41,514 bases of DNA from Afifella pfennigii DSM 17143 (GTDB lineage: Bacteria > Pseudomonadota > Alphaproteobacteria > Rhizobiales > Afifellaceae): the NCBI RefSeq assembly GCF_000688515.1, contig NZ_JHZK01000031.1, positions 1-41,514 of the forward strand. The letters run 5' to 3'. The position numbers were made by a program, and so were the translations under genes. This document shows positions 17,803 to 25,826 of this stretch, in pieces. The notes under the pieces are model-generated. The model was not told the origin of the DNA. It did no database searches and saw only the letters and a program-made list of their open reading frames with translations. The first letter of the stretch is position 1, and each line of letters starts with the position of its first letter.

Positions 17803-18735
17803 ATGGTCGTGAGCAATCGGGAAAGCTACCAGGCCGCCGGCGTGTCTGGCAGCGACTGGGTGCCCTTGTCGGCCCTCGTTCTGGGCGCCCTCGCCATGGG
17901 CGCCTCGCCGGTCTTCGTGCGCCTGGCGGAGGTCGGGCCGATGACCAGCGCCTTCTGGCGCGTCGCTCTCGCCCTGCCCTTTCTGTGGCTCTGGGCGCGC
18001 CTGGAGGCGGCGCGCATGCCCGACCATGCGCCTCTCGCTTCGATTTTCTGGCCGGTCTTCCTCGCCGGCTTCTTCTTCGCCGGCGACCTTACTTTCTGGC
18101 ATCTGGCGATCCTCAACACCTCCGTCGCCAACGCCACCTTCATGGCCACCCTCGCCCCGGTCTGGGTGGCGCTCGGCTCGCGCCTCTTCCTCGGCGAGGA
18201 GGTCGGCCGCAACGTCGTCATCGGCCTCCTTCTCTGCCTCCTCGGCGGCGCCTTCCTGGTGGGCGAGAGCCTCAGCGTGGAGCCGGCCAACCTCCTCGGC
18301 GATTTCTACGGCCTTGTTACCTCGCTCTTCTTCGGCGCCTATTTCCTCGCCGTGCGCCTGGCAAGGCGCGGCGCCGGCGGTGGGCGCACCATGTTCCTGT
18401 CCACCCTTGTCACCGCCGCCTTCCTCGGCGTCCAGGCACTGCTGATGGAAGATCAGCTCTGGCCGGCGAGCGCTTCGGGTGTCGCCGCGCTGCTGGCGCT
18501 CGCCATTCTCAGCCATGCCGGCGGTCAGGGCCTTCTCGCCTTCGCCCTCGGCCATCTGCCGGCGGCCTTCTCCGCCCTCGTCATCTTCCTGGAAGGCGTC
18601 GCGGCGGCCGCGCTCGGCTGGCTGGTTCTGTCGGAGGCGATCGGCGTTCTGCAGGCGATCGGCGCGGCGGCCATCTTCGCCGGCATCGGCATCGCCCGCC
18701 CGCGCGCGCCCCGCCGCGTCCCCCCGCCGCTGTGA
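17803..18735 (+). CDS. EamA/DMT-family transporter
   Basis: About 310 residues with ten hydrophobic helices in two EamA repeats: first PLSALVLGALAMGASPVFVR to about 150, second from LGDFYGLVTSLFFGAYFLAV. Typical repeat-end segments are ATFMATLAPVWVALGSRLFL and ALVIFLEGVAAAALGWLVL. The family exports small metabolites or amino acids; the substrate is unknown. The start is either ATG 17803 or GTG 17809; the latter has the better GGAG spacing. It is divergent from the amidohydrolase gene, with about 100 bases between them. Confidence 0.85.
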   Translation: MVVSNRESYQAAGVSGSDWVPLSALVLGALAMGASPVFVRLAEVGPMTSAFWRVALALPFLWLWARLEAARMPDHAPLASIFWPVFLAGFFFAGDLTFWHLAILNTSVANATFMATLAPVWVALGSRLFLGEEVGRNVVIGLLLCLLGGAFLVGESLSVEPANLLGDFYGLVTSLFFGAYFLAVRLARRGAGGGRTMFLSTLVTAAFLGVQALLMEDQLWPASASGVAALLALAILSHAGGQGLLAFALGHLPAAFSALVIFLEGVAAAALGWLVLSEAIGVLQAIGAAAIFAGIGIARPRAPRRVPPPL

Positions 18736-18916
18736 GCGCAGCGAAAGCATGCGCGGCGCGCTCGGCGGCGCGGAGGAGACCCGCCGTCCCGCCCTTCCCC
18801 GCCTTCGTCGGCCGCAAGGCAGATACGCACTTGCCGCTCCTCGCCATCGTTGACAAGCCGCCCCGCTCTCGCGCACAACCCGGCCGGGGCATCCGGAACA
18901 CGAAGGTCGTAGCGAC

Positions 18917-19357
18917 TTGAGAAGGCCACGACGTCTTGGTCTGGCGGCGATTGTTGGCGGCGCATTTCTCGCCGTCACCGCCGCCACCGCGAAGGCGGAT
19001 TTGAGGCTCTGCAACAAGACGCCGAGCCGCGTCGGCGTGGCGATCGGCTACAAGGGCGCGAGCGACTGGCGGACCGAAGGCTGGTGGAATCTGGACCCTG
19101 GCGTCTGCGAGACGCTTCTCGCGGGGGCATTGTCCGCCCGCTATTACTACATCTACGCGGTCGATTACGATCGCGGCGGCGAATGGGGAGGCCGTGCCTT
19201 CATGTGCACGCGCGATAAGGAATTTACCATCACCGGGGTCGGCGATTGCGTCGCGCGCGGCTTTCAGCGCACCGGCTTTTTCGAGGTCGATACCGGCGAG
19301 CAGGCGAGTTGGACAGTCCAGCTCACCGAGGAGACGGGCGGAGGCGGCGCGCAATGA
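18917..19357 (+). CDS. DUF1036 exported protein
   Basis: The 146-residue protein has a signal peptide (LAAIVGGAFLAVTAATAKA). The DUF1036 domain has LRLCNKTPSRVGVAIGYKG, EGWWNLDPGVCETLL and AFMCTRDKEFTITGVGDC. Four cysteines probably pair in the periplasm. The function of the family is unknown. The TTG start at 18917 is the only one covering the signal peptide. The stop overlaps the pyruvate kinase start by ATGA. This gene pair recurs in Rhizobiales and suggests translational coupling. Confidence 0.85.
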   Translation: MRRPRRLGLAAIVGGAFLAVTAATAKADLRLCNKTPSRVGVAIGYKGASDWRTEGWWNLDPGVCETLLAGALSARYYYIYAVDYDRGGEWGGRAFMCTRDKEFTITGVGDCVARGFQRTGFFEVDTGEQASWTVQLTEETGGGGAQ

Positions 19358-20790
19358 GGCGCAAGCGCAAGGTCAAGATTCTCGCCACCCTCGGCCCGAC
19401 ATCCAACAAGGTCGAGACCATCCGGGAGCTCTTCCGGGCCGGAGCCGACATCTTCCGCATCAATATGAGCCATGCCTCGCATGACGAGATGCGCCGGCTG
19501 GTGAAGCTGATTCGCCAGGTGGAGACGGAGGAGCGCCGTCCGATCGGCATTCTCGTCGACCTGCAGGGACCCAAGCTCAGGATCGGCGAGTTCGCCGAAG
19601 GCGCCGTGGAGCTCCAAGCCGGAGCCCACTTCACCCTCGACAGCAATCCCGAGCCCGGCGACGTGAGCCGCGTGCACCTGCCGCATCGCGATGTCATGGA
19701 GGCGCTGCATCCGGGTGACCGGGTTCTGCTCGATGACGGCCGCGTCTCCCTCAAGGTGCTGACCAACGAGGCCGATCACGCCGTCACCGAGGTCATCACC
19801 GGCAAGCGGCTTTCCAACCGCAAGGGCGTCAGCCTGCCAGACACCACGCTGCACACCAGCTCGCTGACGCCGAAGGACCGGCGCGATCTGGAGGCGGCGG
19901 TGGGCGAATCCATCGACTGGATCGCCATGTCCTTCATCCAGCGTCCGGACGACATTTCGGAGGTGCGCAAGCTCTCCCGCGGCCGCGCCGGCGTGCTGGC
20001 CAAGATCGAGAAGCCGCAGGCGGTGGAGCAGCTCGACGAGATCATCGATCTGGCCGACGCCATCATGGTGGCGCGCGGCGACCTTGGCGTGGAAATCCCG
20101 GTGGAGCTGGTTCCGGGCGTGCAAAAGCGCATCACCCGCGCCGGCCGGGCCGCCGGCAAGCCGGTCGTCGTGGCGACCCAGATGCTGGAATCGATGGTCA
20201 CCGCCGCCGCCCCGACGCGCGCGGAGGTTTCCGACGTCGCCACCGCCGTCTTCGAGGGCGCCGATGCGGTGATGCTGTCGGCCGAATCGGCTTCCGGCGA
20301 ATATCCGGTGGAAGCGGTCAGGATGATGAACGCCATCGCCGAGGCTGTGGAGCGCGAGCCCTACTATCCGACGATCATCAACGCCCAGCGCGCCGAGCCC
20401 TTGGCAACCGGGGCGGACGCCATCACCGCCGCGGCGCGGCAGATCGCCGAGACCTTGTCGCTGAGCGCCATCGTCTGCTTCACCTCCTCCGGCTCCACCA
20501 GCATGCGCGCCTCGCGCGAGCGGCCGATGCTGCCCATCGTCACCATCTCTCCCATCCCCTCCACGGCGCGCCGCCTGTCGCTTGCCTGGGGCGTGCACTG
20601 CGTCATCAGCGAGGACGTGCACAATATCGACGAGATGGTGGATAGGGCCTGCTCGATCGCCCATGAGGAAGGCTTCGCCGTGCCCGGCGAGCGGCTGATC
20701 ATCACCGCGGGCGTGCCCTTCGCCACCCCGGGCTCCACCAACCTGTTGCGGCTCGCCTTCGTCAGCCCGGACGGGCGCACCGGCGTCTGA
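19354..20790 (+). CDS. pyk: Pyruvate kinase
   Basis: The 478-residue enzyme starts MRRKRKVKILATLGPTSNK. The catalytic barrel has FRINMSHASHDEM, IGILVDLQGPKLRIG, IAMSFIQRPDDI, the lysine in VLAKIEKPQAVEQ, and MVARGDLGVEIP with the metal ligands. VVVATQMLESMVTAAAPTRAE is the signature after it. The C-terminal domain (about 345-478) contains FTSSGSTSMRASRERP. It makes ATP and pyruvate from phosphoenolpyruvate in glycolysis. The ATG at 19354 overlaps the DUF1036 stop; a longer frame upstream is a shadow of DUF1036. It converges with the TPR gene, with 26 bases between the stops. Confidence 0.97.
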   Translation: MRRKRKVKILATLGPTSNKVETIRELFRAGADIFRINMSHASHDEMRRLVKLIRQVETEERRPIGILVDLQGPKLRIGEFAEGAVELQAGAHFTLDSNPEPGDVSRVHLPHRDVMEALHPGDRVLLDDGRVSLKVLTNEADHAVTEVITGKRLSNRKGVSLPDTTLHTSSLTPKDRRDLEAAVGESIDWIAMSFIQRPDDISEVRKLSRGRAGVLAKIEKPQAVEQLDEIIDLADAIMVARGDLGVEIPVELVPGVQKRITRAGRAAGKPVVVATQMLESMVTAAAPTRAEVSDVATAVFEGADAVMLSAESASGEYPVEAVRMMNAIAEAVEREPYYPTIINAQRAEPLATGADAITAAARQIAETLSLSAIVCFTSSGSTSMRASRERPMLPIVTISPIPSTARRLSLAWGVHCVISEDVHNIDEMVDRACSIAHEEGFAVPGERLIITAGVPFATPGSTNLLRLAFVSPDGRTGV

Positions 20791-20816
20791 GCCTATCGCG
20801 CGGACCGGCGAGCGGT

Positions 20817-21404
20817 TCAGATCGCTTCGCCGGCCGCTTCCTTTTCCAGCTCTTCCAGGATTTTCTGGGCGTTCTGAAGATGCGGATGGATGTCGAGCGC
20901 CGCCTTGAAGGCGGCCATCGCCTCCTCCCTCTCCTCCATCTCCTTCAGGATCAGGCCGAGCCCGACGAGGGCGCCGAAATGGCGCGGCTCGATCTGCAGC
21001 GTCTTTTCGATATCGGCGACCGACTTGCCGTAATCCTTGGCGGCGAAATGCACTGTGGCGCGCTTGTTCCAGCCCTCCGCATAGTCGGGCTTCAGCGTCA
21101 CCACCCGGTCCAGGATGTCGAGGGCGGCGCCGTATTCCTTCTCGCTCATCGCCCTGATCGCCCAGGACATGAAAAGATCGATCGTGTCGCTGCCCGATTC
21201 GTGGAAGCGCCGGAGGATCTCCCGCTCCGCCGGCTTGGCCGCCTCCTCGCTCGGGGCGACGTCCAGCATTTGGTAGAGCTCGTCGTTGGAGAGCTCGCGC
21301 AACGAGGGCGGATGCGGATTGGTGAAATCGTTCGCCGCCATCGCCGGCATGCCCGCCAGCGTCAGCGCGAGACCTATGGCAAATAGGCGCAAGAAAACCG
21401 TCAT
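20817..21404 (-). CDS. TPR-repeat periplasmic protein
   Basis: The 195-residue protein has a signal peptide (LFAIGLALTLAGMPAMAAND). At least three TPR-like helical pairs cover about 85-185 (AALDILDRVVTLKPDYAEGW, ADIEKTLQIEPRHFGALVGL, AAFKAALDIHPHLQNAQKIL). TPR units make protein-binding scaffolds. The partner is unknown. It lies convergent to pyk and 84 bases downstream of the L36 gene start region on the same strand, apparently not coupled. Confidence 0.85.
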   Translation of the reverse strand: MTVFLRLFAIGLALTLAGMPAMAANDFTNPHPPSLRELSNDELYQMLDVAPSEEAAKPAEREILRRFHESGSDTIDLFMSWAIRAMSEKEYGAALDILDRVVTLKPDYAEGWNKRATVHFAAKDYGKSVADIEKTLQIEPRHFGALVGLGLILKEMEEREEAMAAFKAALDIHPHLQNAQKILEELEKEAAGEAI

Positions 21405-21488
21405 GCCGGAAAGTTAGGGCTTTCCGGCACCGGCGTCAAAGCGACGTGGTCAAGAAGCAGGCCTCGGCCGGAGACTGGCCGGCGCGCC

Positions 21489-21614
21489 TCAGCCCTGGCG
21501 GACTTTGAACTTCTTCTGCGTCTTGTTGATGATGTAGACGCGGCCCTTGCGGCGCACCATGCGGTTGTCGCGATGGCGGTGTCTCAGCGTCTTGAGGGAG
21601 TTACGGATCTTCAT
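21489..21614 (-). CDS. rpmJ: 50S ribosomal protein L36, zinc-free type
   Basis: The 41-residue basic protein starts [20 protein letters not shown] and ends [11 protein letters not shown]. The fixed [10 protein letters not shown] core identifies L36. It lacks the four cysteine/histidine zinc ligands of the ribbon form, so it is the C-minus (YkgO-type) paralog that is the usual form in Rhizobiales. It sits in the large ribosomal subunit. It is a single-gene unit, as usual for this class. Confidence 0.95.
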   Translation of the reverse strand: MKIRNSLKTLRHRHRDNRMVRRKGRVYIINKTQKKFKVRQG

Positions 21615-21772
21615 CGTTCTGTCTCGCAGCGCTGTCTCGCGCCCAATTCTGCTCGGGCGCTGAGATAGGCGCTCGTCCGGTGCTTTGTCAATGCAGGCGG
21701 CCGGCGCGCGCAGCTTTCGCCAGGGCCGGCAAGGTTCGCCGCGTCGCCGCACAAGAAGGAGGAGCAAGAATC

Positions 21773-22210
21773 GTGTCCGCATTCACCTTCACCTGGCAGA
21801 TCTGGGCTCTGTTGGCGGCCTTCTTTGCCGCGCTGACGGCGATCTTCGCCAAAGTTGGCGTGGAGGACATCTCGCCCGACCTTGCCACCTTCATCCGCAC
21901 CGGCGTCGTGTTCGTCGGCCTGTTTTTCCTGCTCGTCTCGCTCGGCGAATTGAAGCCGCTCCCAGCCGTCTCGGCGAGGAGCGCCGTCTTCCTGGTGCTC
22001 TCCGGCCTTGCCACCGGCGCCTCCTGGCTGTGCTATTTCCGCGCCCTCCAGCTCGGCAACGCCTCGCAGGTGGCCCCGCTCGACAAGCTCTCCATCGTGC
22101 TCGTCGCCGTCTTCGCCGCCGTCTTCCTCGGCGAGGAGCTGACCTTGCTCAACTGGCTCGGCATCGCCGCCATCGCTCTCGGTGCGGTCTTGCTCGCCTG
22201 GCGCTTCTAG
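21773..22210 (+). CDS. Half-size EamA transporter (single repeat)
   Basis: The 145-residue protein starts with GTG at 21773 (AAGGAGGA upstream). It has five hydrophobic helices making one EamA unit: [79 protein letters not shown] and [20 protein letters not shown]. Single-repeat EamA proteins of this size are a known family and probably work as dimers. The substrate is unknown. The upstream continuation of the frame lacks coding character. It is divergent from the L36 gene. Confidence 0.88.
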   Translation: MSAFTFTWQIWALLAAFFAALTAIFAKVGVEDISPDLATFIRTGVVFVGLFFLLVSLGELKPLPAVSARSAVFLVLSGLATGASWLCYFRALQLGNASQVAPLDKLSIVLVAVFAAVFLGEELTLLNWLGIAAIALGAVLLAWRF

Positions 22211-22328
22211 AACGCGCCCATGTCGGCAATGTCGTGAAACGCTCCGCTGGCGATTGCAGGATGCGCTCGCGCGCCTAATTGCTCTTTCGCGCGGCAGGAC
22301 CCCGCTTCCCGCAATGAGGAGAAATTCC

Positions 22329-22943
22329 ATGCGCCGTCTGCTCATCTTCCTGTGCCTGTGCGTGGCGAGCCCGGCGCTCGCGCAGGACGGTCCCTCCTTC
22401 GATTGCGGCAAGGCCGAAAGCTCGGCGGAAAAACTGATATGCGGGGACGCGGCTCTGGCGGCTTTGGACCGGCGCGTCTCGGACCGCTTCGCCGCCGCGC
22501 TTGCCGCGGCCCGCGGCCTGGACGTCGGAGCCTCGCAGGCCGTCGACGAATTGCGGGCCTACCAGCGCGGCTGGATCAAGGGCCGGGACGAATGCTGGAA
22601 GGCCGACGACCTCAGGGCCTGCGTCGAGGCGGCCTATCTGCGCCGCGAGGGCGCATTGGTGGCGCAGTGGTTGCTTGAAGAGCCGACGGGAACTGCCTTC
22701 TGGACGTGCGGCGAGAACCCCGCCAACGAGGTCGTCACCACCTTCTTCGACACCGAGCTTCCCAGCCTGCGCTTTGAGCGCGGCGATAGCGTCGACACCG
22801 GCTCGCTGCAGCCGGCCGCGTCCGGATCGAAATACGAGGGAAGCTTCGGTCGCTCCATCTGGATCAAGGGCGAAGAGGCGACCTATCGCGAGCCCGACCC
22901 GGACGGCACCTCCTTTGAATGCGTGCTGCGGCAGCAGCAATGA
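22329..22943 (+). CDS. LprI-type / MliC-type lysozyme inhibitor fusion
   Basis: The 204-residue protein has a signal peptide (MRRLLIFLCLCVASPALAQ). Residues about 22-112 are a DUF1311/LprI domain with paired cysteines (SFDCGKAESSAEKLICGDA; GRDECWKADDLRACVEAAY). Residues about 122-202 look like an MliC-type beta barrel (FWTCGENPANEVVTTFF, then TSFECVLRQQQ). Both families are linked to inhibition of lysozyme, so this may protect the cell wall from host or predator lysozyme. The ATG at 22329 has GAGGAG upstream. Domain assignment of the second half is less certain than the first. Confidence 0.75.
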   Translation: MRRLLIFLCLCVASPALAQDGPSFDCGKAESSAEKLICGDAALAALDRRVSDRFAAALAAARGLDVGASQAVDELRAYQRGWIKGRDECWKADDLRACVEAAYLRREGALVAQWLLEEPTGTAFWTCGENPANEVVTTFFDTELPSLRFERGDSVDTGSLQPAASGSKYEGSFGRSIWIKGEEATYREPDPDGTSFECVLRQQQ

Positions 22944-23014
22944 TCGCGTTTGCGGGCGGCCCGGCCTCTTGCGGCCCGACATCTTGACGCCTTTGCCGGG
23001 AGGCCGCGCCCGCC

Positions 23015-24247
23015 TCAACCCGGCGGCGGCGTCCCGGCCTCCTCGCCGCCACTGCCTCCACTGCCGCCATCGCTGCGGGTGAGGCCGCGAAAAAGCTCCT
23101 CGTCGCCGACGACGCCGCACAGCCCGGCCGCGTCGCGCACCAGGAAGGGGCCGCGATGCTTCAGGCGCGCATCGATCATCTCGCGCAGCTTCGTCTCGCG
23201 CTCCACGCAGATGCAGGCGGCGCTCGCGCTCTCGCCCGCCCCCTCCAGCGCCGCGAGCGGCACCATGTCGACGACGGCGCCGTTGCGCACAACCTCGCCC
23301 GCCGTGGTCATGCTGAGCCCCGCGCCGAGCCCCGTAGCCTCTGGCGCGCCCGTCCGCCGGTCCTGCGAGGGGATGCGCCGCATCACTTCCTGCGCACGCA
23401 AGACGTTGAGCGGGTTCATATGCGAGACGAAGGCGCGCACATAGTCGCTCGCCGGCTTGAGGACGATCTCCTGCGGCGTGCCCACCTGCACGATCAGCCC
23501 GCCCTCCATGATGGCGATGCGATTGCCGATCTTCAGCGCCTCGTCGAGATCGTGCGAGACGAAGATGATGGTGCGCTTCAATCGTCGTTGCAGGTCGAGC
23601 AGCTCGTCCTGCAGCCGGTCGCGAATGAGCGGGTCGAGGGCGGAGAAAGGCTCGTCCATCAGCAGGATCGGCGCGTCGTTGGCGAAGGCGCGCGCCAGGC
23701 CGACGCGCTGCTGCATGCCGCCGGAGAGCTCGTCCACCCGCTTGTCGCCCCAGCCGGCGAGGCCGACGAGTTCCAGCTGCCGCTCCACCGCCTCCCGGCG
23801 CTTGCGCCGCCTCTCATGCGAAAGCTCAAGGCCGAGCGCCACGTTCTCGCGCACCGTGCGCCAGGGCAGGAGCGCGAATTGCTGGAACACCATGGAGACG
23901 CGGTTGCGTCGCAGCTTGCGAAGCCGGCGCGCGCCGCAGGAATGTATCGGCACCTCGCTCTCGCCGTCGAAGACGTAGACCTCGCCGCGGGTCACCTTGT
24001 TGAGGCCGTTGACGGCGCGAAGCAGCGTCGATTTGCCGGAGCCGGAAAGCCCCATCAGCACCACCACTTCCCCGTCGCCGACGCTAAGGTCGGCTTGCTT
24101 GACGCCGACGATCTGGCCGGTCTCTTCCTGGATCTCCGCGCGGCTCTTGCCGGCATCGATGAGCGGCAGCGCCGATTTCGGATCGTCGCCGAAGACGATA
24201 TCGACGCCGCAAAAGCGCACCACCGTCTGCGCTGGCGCCTCGCTCAT
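23015..24247 (-). CDS. choV: Choline/glycine-betaine ABC transporter, ATP-binding subunit (ChoV/ProV-like)
   Basis: The 410-residue ATPase has the ProV-type N-terminal extension (ALPLIDAGKSRAEIQEETGQ), Walker A LMGLSGSGKSTLLRAVNGL, Q-loop VFQQFALLPWRTV, signature LSGGMQQRVGLARA and Walker B ILLMDEPFSALDPL. The tail from about residue 300 carries a degraded CBS-like region (MTTAGEVVRNGAVVDM), then a glycine/serine-rich end. It energises uptake of choline or betaine for osmoprotection or catabolism. The ATG at 24247 overlaps the permease stop (ATGA). The name rests on similarity to Sinorhizobium ChoV; a betaine/proline substrate is equally possible. Confidence 0.85.
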   Translation of the reverse strand: MSEAPAQTVVRFCGVDIVFGDDPKSALPLIDAGKSRAEIQEETGQIVGVKQADLSVGDGEVVVLMGLSGSGKSTLLRAVNGLNKVTRGEVYVFDGESEVPIHSCGARRLRKLRRNRVSMVFQQFALLPWRTVRENVALGLELSHERRRKRREAVERQLELVGLAGWGDKRVDELSGGMQQRVGLARAFANDAPILLMDEPFSALDPLIRDRLQDELLDLQRRLKRTIIFVSHDLDEALKIGNRIAIMEGGLIVQVGTPQEIVLKPASDYVRAFVSHMNPLNVLRAQEVMRRIPSQDRRTGAPEATGLGAGLSMTTAGEVVRNGAVVDMVPLAALEGAGESASAACICVERETKLREMIDARLKHRGPFLVRDAAGLCGVVGDEELFRGLTRSDGGSGGSGGEEAGTPPPG

Positions 24248-25086
24248 GTGCGCCGGCCGGTCCCGCCGCGGCACAGCCGGTCGAGGATGATGGCAACGAG
24301 GACAATCGCCACCCCGACCTCGAATCCGCGCGCGATGTTCACCTGGTTGAGCGCCCGCAGGGTCGGCACGCCGAGCCCGTCCGCCCCCACCAGCGCGGCG
24401 ATCACCACCATGGAGAGCGACAGCATGATCGTCTGCGTCAGCCCGGCCATGATCTGCGGCAGCGCATAGGGCAGTTCCACCTTCCACAGCCGCTGCCAGG
24501 AGGTGGCGCCGAAGGCTTCCGCCGCCTCGATCAGCGGCCGCGGCGTGGAGGCGATGCCGAGCTGGGTCAGCCGGATCGGCGCCGGGATGGCGAAGACGAC
24601 GGTGGCGATGAGGCCCGGCACCATGCCGAGGCCGAAGAGGATGAGCGCGGGAATGAGATAGACGAAGGTCGGTATCGTCTGCATCAGGTCCAGCACCGGT
24701 CTGAGCGCCTGCATCAGCCAGGGCCGCCGCGCCGCGGCGATGCCGATCGGCACGCCGATCGTCATGCAGATGATGGCGGAGGAAAGAACCAGGGCGAGCG
24801 TCTCCGTCGTCTCCTCCCAATAGCCCTGATTGATGATGAGGGTGAGGCCGGCGGCGACGAAGATGGAAAAGCCGATCTTGCGCGACAGCGCGAAGGCGAA
24901 GGCCGTCGTCAACGCCACGACGATGAGCGGATGCGGCGCCTGCAGGACAAACAGGATCGCCTCGATCATATGGCTGAGCGCGAAGGAGATCGCATCGAAG
25001 AAGCCGGAGGCGTTCGCCGTCAGCCAGTCGACGCCGTCGCGGGCGAGCGGGCCGATCGGCAGCTTATGCTCTGTCAGCCATTCCAT
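24244..25086 (-). CDS. choW: Choline/glycine-betaine ABC transporter permease (ChoW/ProW-like)
   Basis: The 280-residue permease has about six to seven helices and the BPD_transp_1 segment EAAEAFGATSWQRLWKVELP (EAA loop), plus TIPTFVYLIPALILFGLGMV and the N-terminal LPIGPLARDGVDWLTANASG typical of ChoW/ProW. It forms the membrane channel for ChoV. In Sinorhizobium the order is choX-choW-choV, but no binding-protein gene precedes it here. The upstream 344 bases hold no such gene. The subunit must be encoded elsewhere, or the system is incomplete. Confidence 0.85.
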   Translation of the reverse strand: MEWLTEHKLPIGPLARDGVDWLTANASGFFDAISFALSHMIEAILFVLQAPHPLIVVALTTAFAFALSRKIGFSIFVAAGLTLIINQGYWEETTETLALVLSSAIICMTIGVPIGIAAARRPWLMQALRPVLDLMQTIPTFVYLIPALILFGLGMVPGLIATVVFAIPAPIRLTQLGIASTPRPLIEAAEAFGATSWQRLWKVELPYALPQIMAGLTQTIMLSLSMVVIAALVGADGLGVPTLRALNQVNIARGFEVGVAIVLVAIILDRLCRGGTGRRT

Positions 25087-25430
25087 GCCGCCCCGTCACC
25101 TCTTCGCCTGTCGCCGGCGCGTCGCTTGTCCGGCGGTGAGCGCGCAAGAAACCAGTTTTAGGTGAGACTTCCAAGACCCGCCCGTGCCGCGCCGCAACGC
25201 GGCGCAGTGCCTGGCCGGGTGACGCGCTTGGTTATTCAAGAGGCCAGAGGCATGGGCGATACGCCGAAATATTCCGGCATGTCGGCACCGAAGGCGCAAC
25301 TGCACGCCAAGAGCGATGACACTTATCATCGAAGTCTAAGCGTAAAGGATGCTCGCCCAGAAACACAACCTACGGAAACTTTTCCTTCATAAAGCAACTA
25401 TAAGTAGATCATCGCAGAGGAGAGCATTCC
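25087..25430. promoter_or_regulatory. Divergent intergenic region between choW and a small gene
   Basis: This 344-base stretch separates choW (minus) from the gene at 25431 (plus). An open frame 25252-25392 (46 residues, MGDTPKYSGMSAP...) is preceded by AGAGG, but its codon choice in the second half is unlike the neighbours. I do not call it. Near the right end AACTATAAGTAGATC gives a TATAAG -10-like element about 30 bases before the next ATG. No operator was recognised. Confidence 0.35.
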
Positions 25431-25733
25431 ATGGCGTTCCGACTGGAAAACCGCACCAATCTCTATATCGGCCTGTGGATTGAGGCCGGCGCCCACAATC
25501 CGGAGGTGACGCTCGACCCCGGCGAGGCGCAGCAGATCGGCAATCTCGACGGCGAGGTCATCTCCGAGATCCGTTCCGCCCCGAATGTCGGCCAGGCCTT
25601 CAACCGCACCTATCTGCCCGCCAACCAGCCCGGATACCGGCTTCCCAATACCGGCACCGTGCGCATCGATCCCGACGGCCAGAACCTGATGGTCTCCGAC
25701 GGTTCCACGGGCATGGGCTACACCCGTCAGTGA
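25431..25733 (+). CDS. Small hypothetical protein, 100 residues
   Basis: The protein begins MAFRLENRTNLYIGLWIEAG and ends in GSTGMGYTRQ. It has no signal peptide, membrane helix or cysteine, and is rich in short beta-like segments (EVTLDPGEAQQIG; TVRIDPDGQNLMV). The ATG has GAGGAGAG eight bases upstream and a TATAAG -10-like element before it, so expression is likely. Codon use is as in neighbouring genes. I recognise no family. It converges on the redox locus and is separated from it by a strong hairpin. Confidence 0.72.
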   Translation: MAFRLENRTNLYIGLWIEAGAHNPEVTLDPGEAQQIGNLDGEVISEIRSAPNVGQAFNRTYLPANQPGYRLPNTGTVRIDPDGQNLMVSDGSTGMGYTRQ

Positions 25734-25740
25734 GTGCTCC

Positions 25741-25796
25741 GGTCGGCCGGGCTGAGGAAGCGGCCCGCCCTCCGCTTTGCCGGGCCGACCCTCTTC
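25741..25796. terminator. Nested hairpin between convergent genes
   Basis: Outer arms GGTCGGCCGG (25741-25750) and CCGGGCCGACC (25780-25790) pair with a one-base bulge. An inner stem AAGCGG/CCGCTT (25758-25763, 25772-25777) sits in the loop. On the plus strand CTCTTCT follows. The position between the stops of the genes at 25733 and 25827 suggests bidirectional termination, though the T tract is poor. Confidence 0.5.
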
Positions 25797-25826
25797 TACC
25801 CCCTGCTCGAGCCTTTGAAGGGCGGT

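Noticed and set aside
17761-19017. 418-codon minus-strand frame opposite the EamA and DUF1036 genes
   Set aside because: Antisense to two well-supported genes; arginine/glutamate-rich composition typical of a shadow frame.
25252-25392. 46-codon frame between choW and the 100-residue gene
   Set aside because: Weak ribosome site and codon choice in the second half unlike neighbours; no recognisable family.
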